Below, piece after piece: positions 1-9,671 of a stretch of 64,000 nucleotides of DNA. The notes below the pieces were generated by a model. It was given only the letters and a program-made list of their open reading frames with translations. It searched no databases and had not been told where the DNA came from. How positions within the stretch are numbered: position 1 is the stretch's first letter; every line of letters begins with the position of its first letter. Source of the stretch: Bacteroidota bacterium (GTDB taxonomy: Bacteria; Bacteroidota; Bacteroidia; Bacteroidales; Bacteroidaceae); the NCBI GenBank assembly GCA_023426145.1, contig JAFABG010000040.1, positions 421,111 through 485,110 of the forward strand, given 5' to 3'. The translations under genes and the position numbers were made by a program.

Positions 1-1257
1 ATATTACTGTATCAATCTGTCTATGGAGGTTCAATTGTTTTTCCCGATGAGATAAGCAAAATAACGAATGCATTAGGTTCACATTATGATTTTAAAATAA
101 ATGATGTGAAAGATCGGAGTATCTGTGTAAATGGAAGCTTCTATGGTTTGAGTAATTTCCCTATGCCTGAGATATTTAGAACAGTGATGGGCCCCGAATT
201 CTTAAAAAGAGATTTTCTTCTCTCACTGTATGCCATGTATCAAAGTAATTTAATGGCAGCGTATACGTCTACTGCTACTGATTATACGTTGTTGATCACA
301 AGGAACAATGGCTATGAAACTAGTGATATGCGATTAATGCCTAACGGAGTTGGAAATACTTTAGCTACTTCCGGAGAAGATGGTGATGTAGCCGTTTCTA
401 GCACAGATTTGAAGAGAATCGTTAATGGTGGAACAGTTCATGGTGATGTGAATTTTAATACTTCATGGGCAATTTACCCTACTCAGGATGGTGGGACACT
501 TTGGTTTATTAAAGATGGCAAAGTGACGACTAATTATGTGTTTAATAGTGTTTTGGGGCAGGATCCAAATACTGTTATTCCTACTCTTTTCACTGAAGTA
601 AAGCCTGTACTTAGTGATGACGGTAAATCTTGGACAAATGGTAAGGTTTATGAATACGATAGTGAATTTGGGGTGTTTGGAAAGCTAGATGCATTGGAAT
701 ATACCAATATGAGGACTATGTTGACTTCTATAGGCGAAACTAAATATCCCAATTTCTTGTTCGCCTATCTTATGCGACAAGCTGAACTTTTCACGACTAT
801 AGATGGAGTCACCGCATGGGACTATCGCTTAGGCACAGGACGTATCGTTGCATTTATTCCCACGAATGAAGCATTGAAAGAAGCACTAGAAGCAGGGAAG
901 ATACCTGGAATTCATGGTACTATTGATTTGTCTCAGGCATCACCTATTCTTAATGGTGAGGTTACAGATAAATATTTATTGGGGACTTATCTTCTTAATT
1001 ATATATTTACTCCAACTAATGCTCCAGTAGCGTTGGGATGTCCATATCTTGGTTCACCAGAGTGGGTGTCGGGAGAATATAGAAACAGTAACAACAGACC
1101 CGTGAAGTATACAGATGATAGTGCTGTTCTATCTGTTCAATTACAGAATCAAACTACAGGCCAATACGGAAATAAGTGTAACGTAGTATCTTATCAGAAT
1201 TTTCCATTTGCTTTTATGGATGGTGCTTTTCACTTGATAGATAATGTTTTTAATTAA
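1..1257 (+). CDS. FAS1 (fasciclin) domain protein, 5'-truncated by window edge
   Basis: The reading frame is open from base 1, so the start and any signal peptide lie outside the window. The visible 418 residues contain a FAS1-type segment: VAFIPTNEALKEAL resembles the family's 'F.PTN.A' box, and the C-terminal end AFHLIDNVF resembles the usual 'G.IHVIDNVL' closing strand. FAS1 domains mediate adhesion or ligand binding. In Bacteroides glycan loci they occur as surface lipoproteins next to SusC/SusD, and here the stop is 17 bp before a SusC gene, suggesting one operon. A GTG at 106 could be read as a start, but the open upstream frame and lack of a signal sequence there argue against it. Ligand unknown. 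Confidence 0.8.
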   Translation: MLLYQSVYGGSIVFPDEISKITNALGSHYDFKINDVKDRSICVNGSFYGLSNFPMPEIFRTVMGPEFLKRDFLLSLYAMYQSNLMAAYTSTATDYTLLITRNNGYETSDMRLMPNGVGNTLATSGEDGDVAVSSTDLKRIVNGGTVHGDVNFNTSWAIYPTQDGGTLWFIKDGKVTTNYVFNSVLGQDPNTVIPTLFTEVKPVLSDDGKSWTNGKVYEYDSEFGVFGKLDALEYTNMRTMLTSIGETKYPNFLFAYLMRQAELFTTIDGVTAWDYRLGTGRIVAFIPTNEALKEALEAGKIPGIHGTIDLSQASPILNGEVTDKYLLGTYLLNYIFTPTNAPVALGCPYLGSPEWVSGEYRNSNNRPVKYTDDSAVLSVQLQNQTTGQYGNKCNVVSYQNFPFAFMDGAFHLIDNVFN

Positions 1258-1274
1258 CTGAAGATCTAATAATC

Positions 1275-4200
1275 ATGAATCAGACAAATAAAGTCTTTTA
1301 TGCATTGGTGGCCATTTTTCTATCTTGTTCTATAGAAATGACAGGGCAAGTACAGAAAGTAATTTCCGGTACGGTCACTGAAATGTTTGGAAAAACAGCT
1401 GAACCACTTGTTGGGGTGAATGTTAATATTGTGAATAATCAGAACCGTTCATTAGGAGGAGGAATCACAAACCTGAACGGACAATATAATGTGAAAGTTC
1501 CTGAAGGAGAAAAAGAATTGACGATTGTTTATTCCTACATCGGAATGAAATCAAAACGTATTAAGTATAATGGGCAGTCTTCATTAAACGTCACTTTAGA
1601 GTCGCAATCCCAAGCTGTAGATGAGGTTGTTGTTTCTGCTCGACGTGTTAGTCGAAATGATTTAGGTATATCTGATAAAGAGATGGTATCCGCTACTCAA
1701 AAAGTGGATATGGAGAAATTAATAGCAGCAGCTCCTGTTGTTTCGGTTGAAGAAGCTCTTCAGGGACAACTTGGAGGTGTGGATATCGTTTTAGGTGGAG
1801 ATCCAGGAAGTCGTAGTGCTATTAGAATTCGTGGTACAAGTACTTTGAATGCATCTTCTGATCCACTTATAGTCATTGATGGTGTACCTTATCCTACTGA
1901 GATTAGTGATGATTTTAATTTTAATACAGCTACCGAAGAAGATTTAGGTGCCTTATTAAATATCTCTCCTAATGATATAGCTTCGGTTGAAGTTTTAAAA
2001 GATGCTTCAGCAACTGCGATTTGGGGTACTCAAGGTGCGAATGGTGTACTTGTAATCAAGACTAAACAAGGAACTGTAGGTAAGACGCGGTTTTCTTTTT
2101 CTTCAAAATGGACTTTAAAAGAAGATCCGGGTACGATTCCTATGCTCAATGGTAAGGAATATACTTCTCTTATGCAAGAAGCCATTTGGAATTCTGCTAA
2201 GTATATAGGCCTAAATAATTCAGGTAATAGATACTTGAATATGTTGTCTGATGCACCAGCTATTGGTGATAATCCAGATTGGAGATATTATGATGAATAT
2301 AATCAGAACACAAATTGGTTGGATTATGTACGCCAGACAGCGCTAGTTTCAGATAATAGTTTCTCGATGAACGGTGGAGGTGAGAAAGCAACTTATCGTT
2401 TTTCATTGGGCTATTTGAGTGATGTAGGAACGACTATTGGAACGTCGATGGATCGTTTGAATACATCGATGGTTATTAATTATCAATTCTCGAATAAATT
2501 AAGATTTGGTGCAGACTTTTCTTATTCACAGACTAATACTGACGCTAATTGGACCAATACAATTCGTGGAGAAGCTCTAAACAAGATGCCCAATAAATCA
2601 CCTTTTACTGTAGATGATCTTACGGGTGGGTTGACTAATGAATATTTCACTTATCATGATCCGAATTATGAAGGAGCCTTTAGTGTGAAAAGTAATTATA
2701 AAGATGGGGCACATTATAATCCTGTCGCTATGGTTCATGAGGCGCTTAACAGAACTACACAGCGTGAGGGTAAGATAACGTTCCGTGCAGACTATGAAAT
2801 AATGCCAGGATTTTCTTATAAAGGATGGGCTTCCATTAATATGCGTGCTATTAAAACCCGGCGTTTTTTGCCACAAGTTGTGACTGGGGTCGAACAAGTC
2901 AATCAATATGCTAATCAAAGTGCAGATGGTTATTCTGATCAGTTGGCTTTACAAACAGAGAATAAACTTATGTATATCAAGAATTGGAACAATAAACACA
3001 ATCTTATAGCTAATGTACTTGTTCGTACAGGTCAGTATATTAACTCGGGCTATAGCAGTGTGGTTTATGGTAATGCTTCCTCAGATCTTTCTGACCCTGT
3101 AGTAGGAACTACCATTAGTGGTATGAATTCCGATGAGTCTGAGACTCGTAATGTATCTTTTGTAGGCCTTTTGAACTATACCTTGTTCGACCGATATGTT
3201 GTTCATGGATCTTTGAATGCTGAAGGAAATTCAGCAATGGGACGGAATGAACGAATGGGTTATTTCCCTGCTGTCGGAATTGCATGGAACCTTCAAAATG
3301 AACCATTTATGAGAAAGATTAGAGATAAATGGCTTGATGAAGCTAAATTCCGATATAGTGTAGGGCAGAGTGGACGTGCACCTGGTGGCGCTTCTGTTTA
3401 TTTAGGTGCTTATGTGAAAGGAACAGACTATATGAATATGTCGTCAACAAAACAAGATCGTATGCAGTTGGATAACTTAAAATGGGAGACTTCTACTGAA
3501 TACAACTACGGAGCTGATGTTACTTTATTTAAAGGACGTTTAAGATTAACCTTTGATTATTATTATAAAACAATAAAAGACTTACTGCAACGGAATTATC
3601 AGTTGCCTTCTACTACTAGTTTTGGGCAAGTGGCTTATTTCAACTCTGGTAAGATGGAAAACAAAGGTTGGGAGTTCCGTACTGATGTCGTCATGTTTGA
3701 AAACAAAGACTGGCGTATTAATGGCTATGTAAACTTTAGCAGAAATGAGAATAAAATAACTGAGCTTCCGGGTAATATGATTCAGGAAAATTATGCACCC
3801 AAAAACGGTGCCTATGCTGCTAGAGCTGAGGTGGGGCGTCCGATCGGTTCATTCTATGGTTATCGCTATGCGGGAGTTTATCAGAATACTGAATCTACTT
3901 ATGCTCGAGATGCTGAAGGAAATGTGATGAATGATGCGAATGGGTCGCCCATTGTGATGAAGAATCTTAATGCTACTTGCCAACCGGGTGATGCGAAATA
4001 TGAAGATATTAATCATGATGGCGTAATCAATCAATATGATATTGTTTATTTGGGAAATGCTAATCCAACCTTAACGGGTGGTGCAGGATTGACGATAAAA
4101 TACAAACAGTTTTCAATTAATACGTTTTTTCATGGCCGATTTGGACAATCAGTTGTCAACACAGCTAGAATGAATAATGAATCAATGTTTAGTACAAACA

Positions 4201-4559
4201 ATCAAAGTACGGCAGTGTTGAGAAGATGGAAAAATGAAGGTGATGATACTGACATACCGCGTGCATTGTACGGAGAAGGGTACAACTTTCTTGGTTCTGA
4301 CCGCTTTGTTGAAGATACATCCTATCTTCGTTTGAAACAGCTTACATTTAATTATGCTTTCTCTAAAAGAGTTTGTAATAGACTCGGTATTGGATCTCTA
4401 ACGTGTTTTGTTACTGGTTATAACTTGTTTACATGGTCTTCATATACAGGGCAGGATCCAGAAGTCAATTTGCCTTCAAGACCAACAGATCTGGCTACTG
4501 ATGGTGCTACAACTCCAGTGTCAAAACGATATACTTTTGGTATAAACTTAAGTTTCTAA
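1275..4559 (+). CDS. SusC/RagA-family TonB-linked outer-membrane transporter
   Basis: This 1094-residue protein imports oligosaccharides across the outer membrane using TonB energy, with its SusD partner as the lid. Visible order: signal peptide (residues 1-25, ending MTGQ), a carboxypeptidase-regulatory-like domain (about 28-110), a plug domain (about 145-265) with the SusC hallmarks IRGTSTLNASSDPLIVIDG and VLKDASATAIWGTQGANG, then a long beta-barrel ending in an aromatic residue (INLSF). Length is typical of the family. The SusD gene starts 12 bp downstream. It is distinct from the second SusC at 9672, so the locus may handle two glycan sizes or linkages. The exact substrate cannot be read from sequence. 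Confidence 0.95.
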   Translation: MNQTNKVFYALVAIFLSCSIEMTGQVQKVISGTVTEMFGKTAEPLVGVNVNIVNNQNRSLGGGITNLNGQYNVKVPEGEKELTIVYSYIGMKSKRIKYNGQSSLNVTLESQSQAVDEVVVSARRVSRNDLGISDKEMVSATQKVDMEKLIAAAPVVSVEEALQGQLGGVDIVLGGDPGSRSAIRIRGTSTLNASSDPLIVIDGVPYPTEISDDFNFNTATEEDLGALLNISPNDIASVEVLKDASATAIWGTQGANGVLVIKTKQGTVGKTRFSFSSKWTLKEDPGTIPMLNGKEYTSLMQEAIWNSAKYIGLNNSGNRYLNMLSDAPAIGDNPDWRYYDEYNQNTNWLDYVRQTALVSDNSFSMNGGGEKATYRFSLGYLSDVGTTIGTSMDRLNTSMVINYQFSNKLRFGADFSYSQTNTDANWTNTIRGEALNKMPNKSPFTVDDLTGGLTNEYFTYHDPNYEGAFSVKSNYKDGAHYNPVAMVHEALNRTTQREGKITFRADYEIMPGFSYKGWASINMRAIKTRRFLPQVVTGVEQVNQYANQSADGYSDQLALQTENKLMYIKNWNNKHNLIANVLVRTGQYINSGYSSVVYGNASSDLSDPVVGTTISGMNSDESETRNVSFVGLLNYTLFDRYVVHGSLNAEGNSAMGRNERMGYFPAVGIAWNLQNEPFMRKIRDKWLDEAKFRYSVGQSGRAPGGASVYLGAYVKGTDYMNMSSTKQDRMQLDNLKWETSTEYNYGADVTLFKGRLRLTFDYYYKTIKDLLQRNYQLPSTTSFGQVAYFNSGKMENKGWEFRTDVVMFENKDWRINGYVNFSRNENKITELPGNMIQENYAPKNGAYAARAEVGRPIGSFYGYRYAGVYQNTESTYARDAEGNVMNDANGSPIVMKNLNATCQPGDAKYEDINHDGVINQYDIVYLGNANPTLTGGAGLTIKYKQFSINTFFHGRFGQSVVNTARMNNESMFSTNNQSTAVLRRWKNEGDDTDIPRALYGEGYNFLGSDRFVEDTSYLRLKQLTFNYAFSKRVCNRLGIGSLTCFVTGYNLFTWSSYTGQDPEVNLPSRPTDLATDGATTPVSKRYTFGINLSF

Positions 4560-4571
4560 TACGTAAACAAC

Positions 4572-6158
4572 ATGAAGAAATTATTAATATACTTAACAAT
4601 TGCAGGAGCAGCTTTATTGAATACAGGTTGCAATGATTGGCTTGATGTCTTGCCTAAAAATGAACAAGTATCTCCTGAGTATTGGCAAACAAAGGAACAA
4701 GTAGAAGAAGTGCTTGCACAAGGGTATCATTCAATGCGTTTGGCTGTACCCTCCTTAATCTATTGGGGAGAACTTCGCGGGGGATCAATTTATGCTTATT
4801 CAGGAAGTTCAAAACAAGAATTACAGAATTTCCAGTTAACATCTTCATCAAGTGAATGTAAATGGGGAACGTTCTACTCCATATTGAATGTGGCAAATTC
4901 AATTATCAAATTTGCACCCGAAGTAAAGGAGAAAGATGGGACCTATCATGAGGCTGTGATGAACTCCAATATGGCTGAAGCCTATTTTATGCGTGCTTGG
5001 ACTTATTTTACACTTGTCCGAAATTTCAAGGAAGTGCCTTTGATACTCGAACCTTATATGACAGATGATTATCCAGTAGATGTGCCTAAGCAATCTGAGG
5101 AAGCAATTATCACTCAAATAAAAAAAGATATTGAGACGGCCTTGGCTACTGGAGCTGCCAAAGAAATGTATGAGGATGATAGTTGGACGGGGATGAGTAA
5201 GGGCCGTGTCACTGTATGGGCCTTATATGCTCTGATGGCTGATGTGAGCTTGTGGAGTGAAGACTATGATGAGTGTATAAAATATACTGATTTGTTGATC
5301 AACTCAAATTCAACATTCCGCCCAGCTTTTGTAGAAGATCCTGAACAATGGTATAGTATTTTCTATCCGGGTAATAGTAATGGTTCAATCTTTGAACTTA
5401 ACTTTGATCAGTCTCATAATCAATCAGCTGATGATGACGCTACAAAGAATATGTACCCTTCGCCTTCTAACATTTATCCTTGGTCTCAGTCTATAACGGC
5501 TTCGTTGCAATTTACAGATGCAATGTGTAAAAGGTTGTATGATGAAACGGTTGATCCTTTAGTGACCTCTAATACTGTTCGTGGTTATGGAGCTACGTTT
5601 GTTTTATCCATGGGAACCAATCCTCAAAATTCAAATACTGAGGGATATCTACCATTTAAATTTAGAATTGGTGGTAAAGAAGGCTTATCGACCGTTCGTT
5701 CTTATAAAGATGCAAATTGGATTCTTTATCGAATGGCTGACGTCTTGTTAATGAAAGCCGAAGCGTTGATTTGGAAAGGTAGCGAACAAAACTTTGCACA
5801 AGCTTTAGAGCTGATAAATAGAGTACGTACGCGTGCTAGAGTTCCCATCTTGAATGTGGAAACCAATGCTGTGACACAAGATAAGATGCTAGAGTACTTA
5901 TTGCAAGAACGCGATTTGGAATTTGCAGCTGAAGGAAAGCGCTGGTATGATCTTCTACGATTTGGTAAGTCTCAAGATTATAAATATAAAGATCAGTTTA
6001 TAAACTTGATTGTGGAAAACAACACTACTGTGAGTGCGAGTTGGATTCGTTCAGTGCTTAAGAATTCTGATGCTTGGTATTTACCTATAAATCAGGATGA
6101 GATTGATCGTAACCCAGCTTTAAAACAGAATCCGTATTATGATGTAACTGTTAATTGA
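4572..6158 (+). CDS. SusD/RagB-family glycan-binding outer-membrane lipoprotein
   Basis: A 528-residue surface glycan-binding protein that caps the preceding SusC transporter. The N-terminus is a lipoprotein signal with lipobox LLNTGC (Cys20) followed by NDWLD, typical of SusD mature ends. TPR-like helices follow (e.g. AEAYFMRAWTYFTLVRNF). The C-terminal part carries the usual SusD signature YRMADVLLMKAEAL and ERDLEFAAEGKRWYDLLRFG, and ends with WYLPINQDEIDRNPALKQNP, a very characteristic family ending. The gene is 12 bp after susC and 9 bp before a FAS1 gene, so it is almost certainly cotranscribed with both. Confidence 0.95.
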   Translation: MKKLLIYLTIAGAALLNTGCNDWLDVLPKNEQVSPEYWQTKEQVEEVLAQGYHSMRLAVPSLIYWGELRGGSIYAYSGSSKQELQNFQLTSSSSECKWGTFYSILNVANSIIKFAPEVKEKDGTYHEAVMNSNMAEAYFMRAWTYFTLVRNFKEVPLILEPYMTDDYPVDVPKQSEEAIITQIKKDIETALATGAAKEMYEDDSWTGMSKGRVTVWALYALMADVSLWSEDYDECIKYTDLLINSNSTFRPAFVEDPEQWYSIFYPGNSNGSIFELNFDQSHNQSADDDATKNMYPSPSNIYPWSQSITASLQFTDAMCKRLYDETVDPLVTSNTVRGYGATFVLSMGTNPQNSNTEGYLPFKFRIGGKEGLSTVRSYKDANWILYRMADVLLMKAEALIWKGSEQNFAQALELINRVRTRARVPILNVETNAVTQDKMLEYLLQERDLEFAAEGKRWYDLLRFGKSQDYKYKDQFINLIVENNTTVSASWIRSVLKNSDAWYLPINQDEIDRNPALKQNPYYDVTVN

Positions 6159-6167
6159 TATACTACT

Positions 6168-7913
6168 ATGAAGAATATTGTACTATTTTGCTTATTCATT
6201 TTGTGCATCACCAGCTATTCCTGTGATGATCCTTATAAGGATACATTATTTAAGGTATATGATGTACAGCCTGCTGCTACATATCTCCAAAGCCGTTCGG
6301 ATGAGTTCTCAGAATGGGTGAAGGTCTTGAAATATGGTGATTTGTTTAATGCAATAAATCGCGCAGATGATTCTTTCACTGTGCTAGCGCCAACTAATGA
6401 CGCTGTGCGTCGTTTTTTAGAAAAAAAAGGAGTTAAATCTATTGAAGAGTTGGGCTATGAGTATGCTCGTACATTGGCTAAGTATCATGTTATCAATGAT
6501 TCTATTGATAAAGAAGACTTCGTGAAAAATGGAGAGCTACCTGGTAGAACACTTTCTGGTGATATGCTAAATGTTAGTTTTGGTAACGAAGGCGGTGATA
6601 AATCTGTCTATATTAATGATGAAGCACATGTGAGTGAACTAGCTATTCGTGCAGCTAATGGACGAGTATATGTACTAGATGATGTATTAAGTCCGGCTAT
6701 TGAAACGATTTATGAGCGTCTGGCAGAGAAAGGAAATTATTCTATTTTTTGTGAAGCGCTTGAAAAAACCACATGGAAAGATTCTCTTAATACCGTTAAC
6801 TCTGTTCTTGAGGGGCCGTTGGGGATGAAAGTTGAACTGAGGAAATATTTTACTATTTTCCCTGTGTCCGATGCTGTTTTTGCTAAAGAGGGAATCTCCA
6901 GTTTTGAGGGTTTAACAGCTAAAGTTGGAGCTTTAACAAATGATTATGAACTTCCAAATAATGAATTGAATCGTTTTATCGCTTATCACATTATTGATGG
7001 AGAACATACACTTTCTTCTTTACAAAGATTCCCAAAACCGTTTGATAGAGAAACGTGGGATTACAAGAAAATGTTGAATACTAGGGCTGTGAATGATCTG
7101 ATTTTGGTTTCAGAAAACGGTTTAAACGATGGAGTTCAATTTATTGAAAGCGAATCTGACGAAGTTGTTAAAAATGGATATATCCAGCCAATTGATGGAC
7201 TTTTACCTGTAAAAACAGATTTTGAACCTATACCAGTTATTTTCGACTTCTGTGACTATCCAGAGATTGCTTCTTATATTGCTTCAAAGGGGAAAGGGCA
7301 GTTGTATCAGCAGGTTTCACGTGCTGATGAAGATACGTATACTGCACTAACCAAATTTATCGGTAGACAAGAAATCGTTCCTCAAGTATCCAGTTATCAA
7401 CTCCAAATGGGGCCCTCAGGCACACTTGCTACGGATTGGGGGGATTTAGCTTATTGTACGAAAGGAGCTGAAACTTCTGGTGGTTGGACGAAATTGATGA
7501 ATAATGACGCGTTAGTCGTTAACATTGGACTGAATGGAGTTTTAGACCTAACCATTCCTCCTATCTTGGCAGGTAAATATCGAATTATTCTCTACTACGC
7601 TTATGATCCATCTATGAAATTCATGGGAGAAAGGAGCGAAGGAAGTGGTGCTGGACTAACTAATTTCAGGCTAGATGGCAAACGTCTCGAGGGGGGCGAC
7701 AATAAACGTATATATGATGGAAGGACTGGAGATGCGCAAGATTGTTTTAATACTACTTTGACTTCTAATCTGAGTGGAGTGGAAACACCTTTTGAATTTA
7801 GTACTACTACTTCACATGCACTGAATATCGTGGTCATTGATGGTGCGGCTAGTACACATAAAAAGTTTCGAATGTATTTTGATTATCTATTATTTGAACC
7901 TATAAAAGAATAA
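6168..7913 (+). CDS. FAS1-domain lipoprotein with C-terminal beta-sandwich-like region
   Basis: A 581-residue predicted lipoprotein (lipobox TSYSC, Cys19). The first FAS1 domain is at about 30-180 (FTVLAPTNDAVRRFLEKKG ... GRVYVLDDVL). A second, more divergent FAS1 repeat is at about 190-350 (FTIFPVSDAVFAKEG ... GYIQPIDGLL). The last 200 residues are rich in Gly and aromatics (LAGKYRIILYYAYDPSM) and look like a beta-sandwich, possibly carbohydrate-binding. Placed right after SusD, it probably acts as an accessory surface glycan-binding protein. It pairs with the similarly built neighbour that starts 5 bp after its stop. Function is inferred from context; no enzymatic motif is visible. Confidence 0.85.
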   Translation: MKNIVLFCLFILCITSYSCDDPYKDTLFKVYDVQPAATYLQSRSDEFSEWVKVLKYGDLFNAINRADDSFTVLAPTNDAVRRFLEKKGVKSIEELGYEYARTLAKYHVINDSIDKEDFVKNGELPGRTLSGDMLNVSFGNEGGDKSVYINDEAHVSELAIRAANGRVYVLDDVLSPAIETIYERLAEKGNYSIFCEALEKTTWKDSLNTVNSVLEGPLGMKVELRKYFTIFPVSDAVFAKEGISSFEGLTAKVGALTNDYELPNNELNRFIAYHIIDGEHTLSSLQRFPKPFDRETWDYKKMLNTRAVNDLILVSENGLNDGVQFIESESDEVVKNGYIQPIDGLLPVKTDFEPIPVIFDFCDYPEIASYIASKGKGQLYQQVSRADEDTYTALTKFIGRQEIVPQVSSYQLQMGPSGTLATDWGDLAYCTKGAETSGGWTKLMNNDALVVNIGLNGVLDLTIPPILAGKYRIILYYAYDPSMKFMGERSEGSGAGLTNFRLDGKRLEGGDNKRIYDGRTGDAQDCFNTTLTSNLSGVETPFEFSTTTSHALNIVVIDGAASTHKKFRMYFDYLLFEPIKE

Positions 7914-7918
7914 TAATC

Positions 7919-9655
7919 ATGAAAAAAATTAGATATATTATTGTATCTGCATTGGTTGCCATAGGTTTCTCTGCCTGTAGTGAGACTTGGGACTCACATT
8001 ATTCCAAGTGGGAAACAGTGATTGATAATACTGAGATTGTAGCTGTAGATGAATCAGCAGCAGATTATTTGAAAACTGCTCCGGAATACAGTCAGATGTA
8101 CGAGCTCTTCGATAAAACAGGTGTTGTTGAAACCTGGAAACAGAAAGGGTTGATGTATACTATTATGGTAGTGAATAATGAAATTGCTAATATCGCTAGT
8201 CGTTCAACCACATCGAGTGAAGAAGACCAATCGGCATCAGAGGATTTGTTTAAAGCAGAAGCGCATATTATGGATGCACTTATCTCACCCAGTAATTTGG
8301 AAGACGGTCAGCGGCTACTCATGTGGAATGGTAAGTATGTAACTGTAAGAGAATTCACAGAGCCATTAGATGGAAATGAACCAGGTATCTACTTTAATGG
8401 ATCGAAGGTGAAAAAAGTAATTAAGACTAAGAATGCTTATATTTATGATCTAGAGAGTTATATAAATACTCCTAAATCATTAATGGAGTATTTGAAGGAA
8501 CTCCCAGACGATAAATATTCAATTTTCAAGCAGATGGTATTAAGTCGTACAGAGAAAATGTTTGATAAGGCGGCAAGTACTCCGATAGGTATTGACAAAA
8601 CTGGAAATACGATTTACGATTCTGTATTTACTGAAAAAAGCAATTATTTCTCAGATAAGCAATTGGATCTTTATTCTGAAAATATAACTGCAACATTATT
8701 AATACCTTCTAATGATTTGGTTGAAAGTGCACTGAATGATGCTAAAGCACGTCTGGAATCTTGGAACATGGAACGTGAAGATTCAATTTTGAACAATTGG
8801 ATTTTCCAAACAGCATTCTTTAATAAGAAATATGTAAAGCAAGACTTTATTTATAATGAAAGCGATCCAAATTCGACACAGGATTTCTACTCTGTCTTTG
8901 ATCAACAATGGAGAACGACTGTCAATCAAGTCGATCTGGACCATCCGGTTGAACTTAGTAATGGAATCGCATATAAGATTACTTCTTTAAAAATTCCAAC
9001 TAATAAAATCCTGATTTGGCGTATTAAGGAACGTTTTGAAACATTCGATCAATTGACTGATGAGGATAAGCAACATTATTATCCGGGTTATAATTACATC
9101 AGTACGTATTTAAAAGATATCGGAGAGAATGTACAAATGAACCGTGTGAAGCAATACGTTGGTGCCAATCAACCTCAACCATGGCTACCGGCAATTTATT
9201 GTAGATCTATGATGTTGTGGGTTGTTGATTCTGATCAACCGGGTATCTTTAAGTTTAAATGCTACCGTTTGGCTGAAGATAAAAATTCAACTACTGGCTA
9301 TACTGCAATACCTTATAAAATACCTGCTGGGTCCTACAATTTTTACATGGGCTTTTTAGGCTCACGTTCGCAAGTGAATGCAACGTTCTATCTCAATGGG
9401 AAAATAATTCCTAAATGTGAAGCAGGTCCGATACCTTCGTCTACAATGAAAGGTTCTAATCACGACCGTGGCGGTGGTGGTTATAATGAACTTTACAGAG
9501 ATAGTCGATATGATCGTGATGGCTCAACAGACCTTGGTGTCGTTACATTCGACCAGACTGAGGAATTAGAAGTTACCATTGAATTTACTAAAGGAGCACA
9601 AAGTACGATGGAACCTACTACATGGTGTTTCCGTCCTACCGCAGATTTGTATTAA
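7919..9655 (+). CDS. FAS1-domain lipoprotein, second of tandem pair
   Basis: A 578-residue predicted lipoprotein (lipobox IGFSAC, Cys20, then SETWD). A FAS1-like region at about 40-180 (YSQMYELFDKTGVVETW) is followed by another at about 190-360 containing TATLLIPSNDLVESALNDA, the FAS1 'PTN.A' box with Ser for Thr. The C-terminal 170 residues hold an aromatic, Gly-rich beta-type segment (PAGSYNFYMGFLGSRSQV) and a short Gly/Arg/Asp-rich stretch near residue 515 (HDRGGGGYNE). This mirrors the preceding gene in architecture but not closely in sequence, suggesting old duplication. Likely a surface-exposed glycan-binding accessory of the second SusC/SusD pair, whose gene starts 17 bp downstream. 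Confidence 0.83.
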   Translation: MKKIRYIIVSALVAIGFSACSETWDSHYSKWETVIDNTEIVAVDESAADYLKTAPEYSQMYELFDKTGVVETWKQKGLMYTIMVVNNEIANIASRSTTSSEEDQSASEDLFKAEAHIMDALISPSNLEDGQRLLMWNGKYVTVREFTEPLDGNEPGIYFNGSKVKKVIKTKNAYIYDLESYINTPKSLMEYLKELPDDKYSIFKQMVLSRTEKMFDKAASTPIGIDKTGNTIYDSVFTEKSNYFSDKQLDLYSENITATLLIPSNDLVESALNDAKARLESWNMEREDSILNNWIFQTAFFNKKYVKQDFIYNESDPNSTQDFYSVFDQQWRTTVNQVDLDHPVELSNGIAYKITSLKIPTNKILIWRIKERFETFDQLTDEDKQHYYPGYNYISTYLKDIGENVQMNRVKQYVGANQPQPWLPAIYCRSMMLWVVDSDQPGIFKFKCYRLAEDKNSTTGYTAIPYKIPAGSYNFYMGFLGSRSQVNATFYLNGKIIPKCEAGPIPSSTMKGSNHDRGGGGYNELYRDSRYDRDGSTDLGVVTFDQTEELEVTIEFTKGAQSTMEPTTWCFRPTADLY

Positions 9656-9671
9656 CCTTGATAAACAGGAT

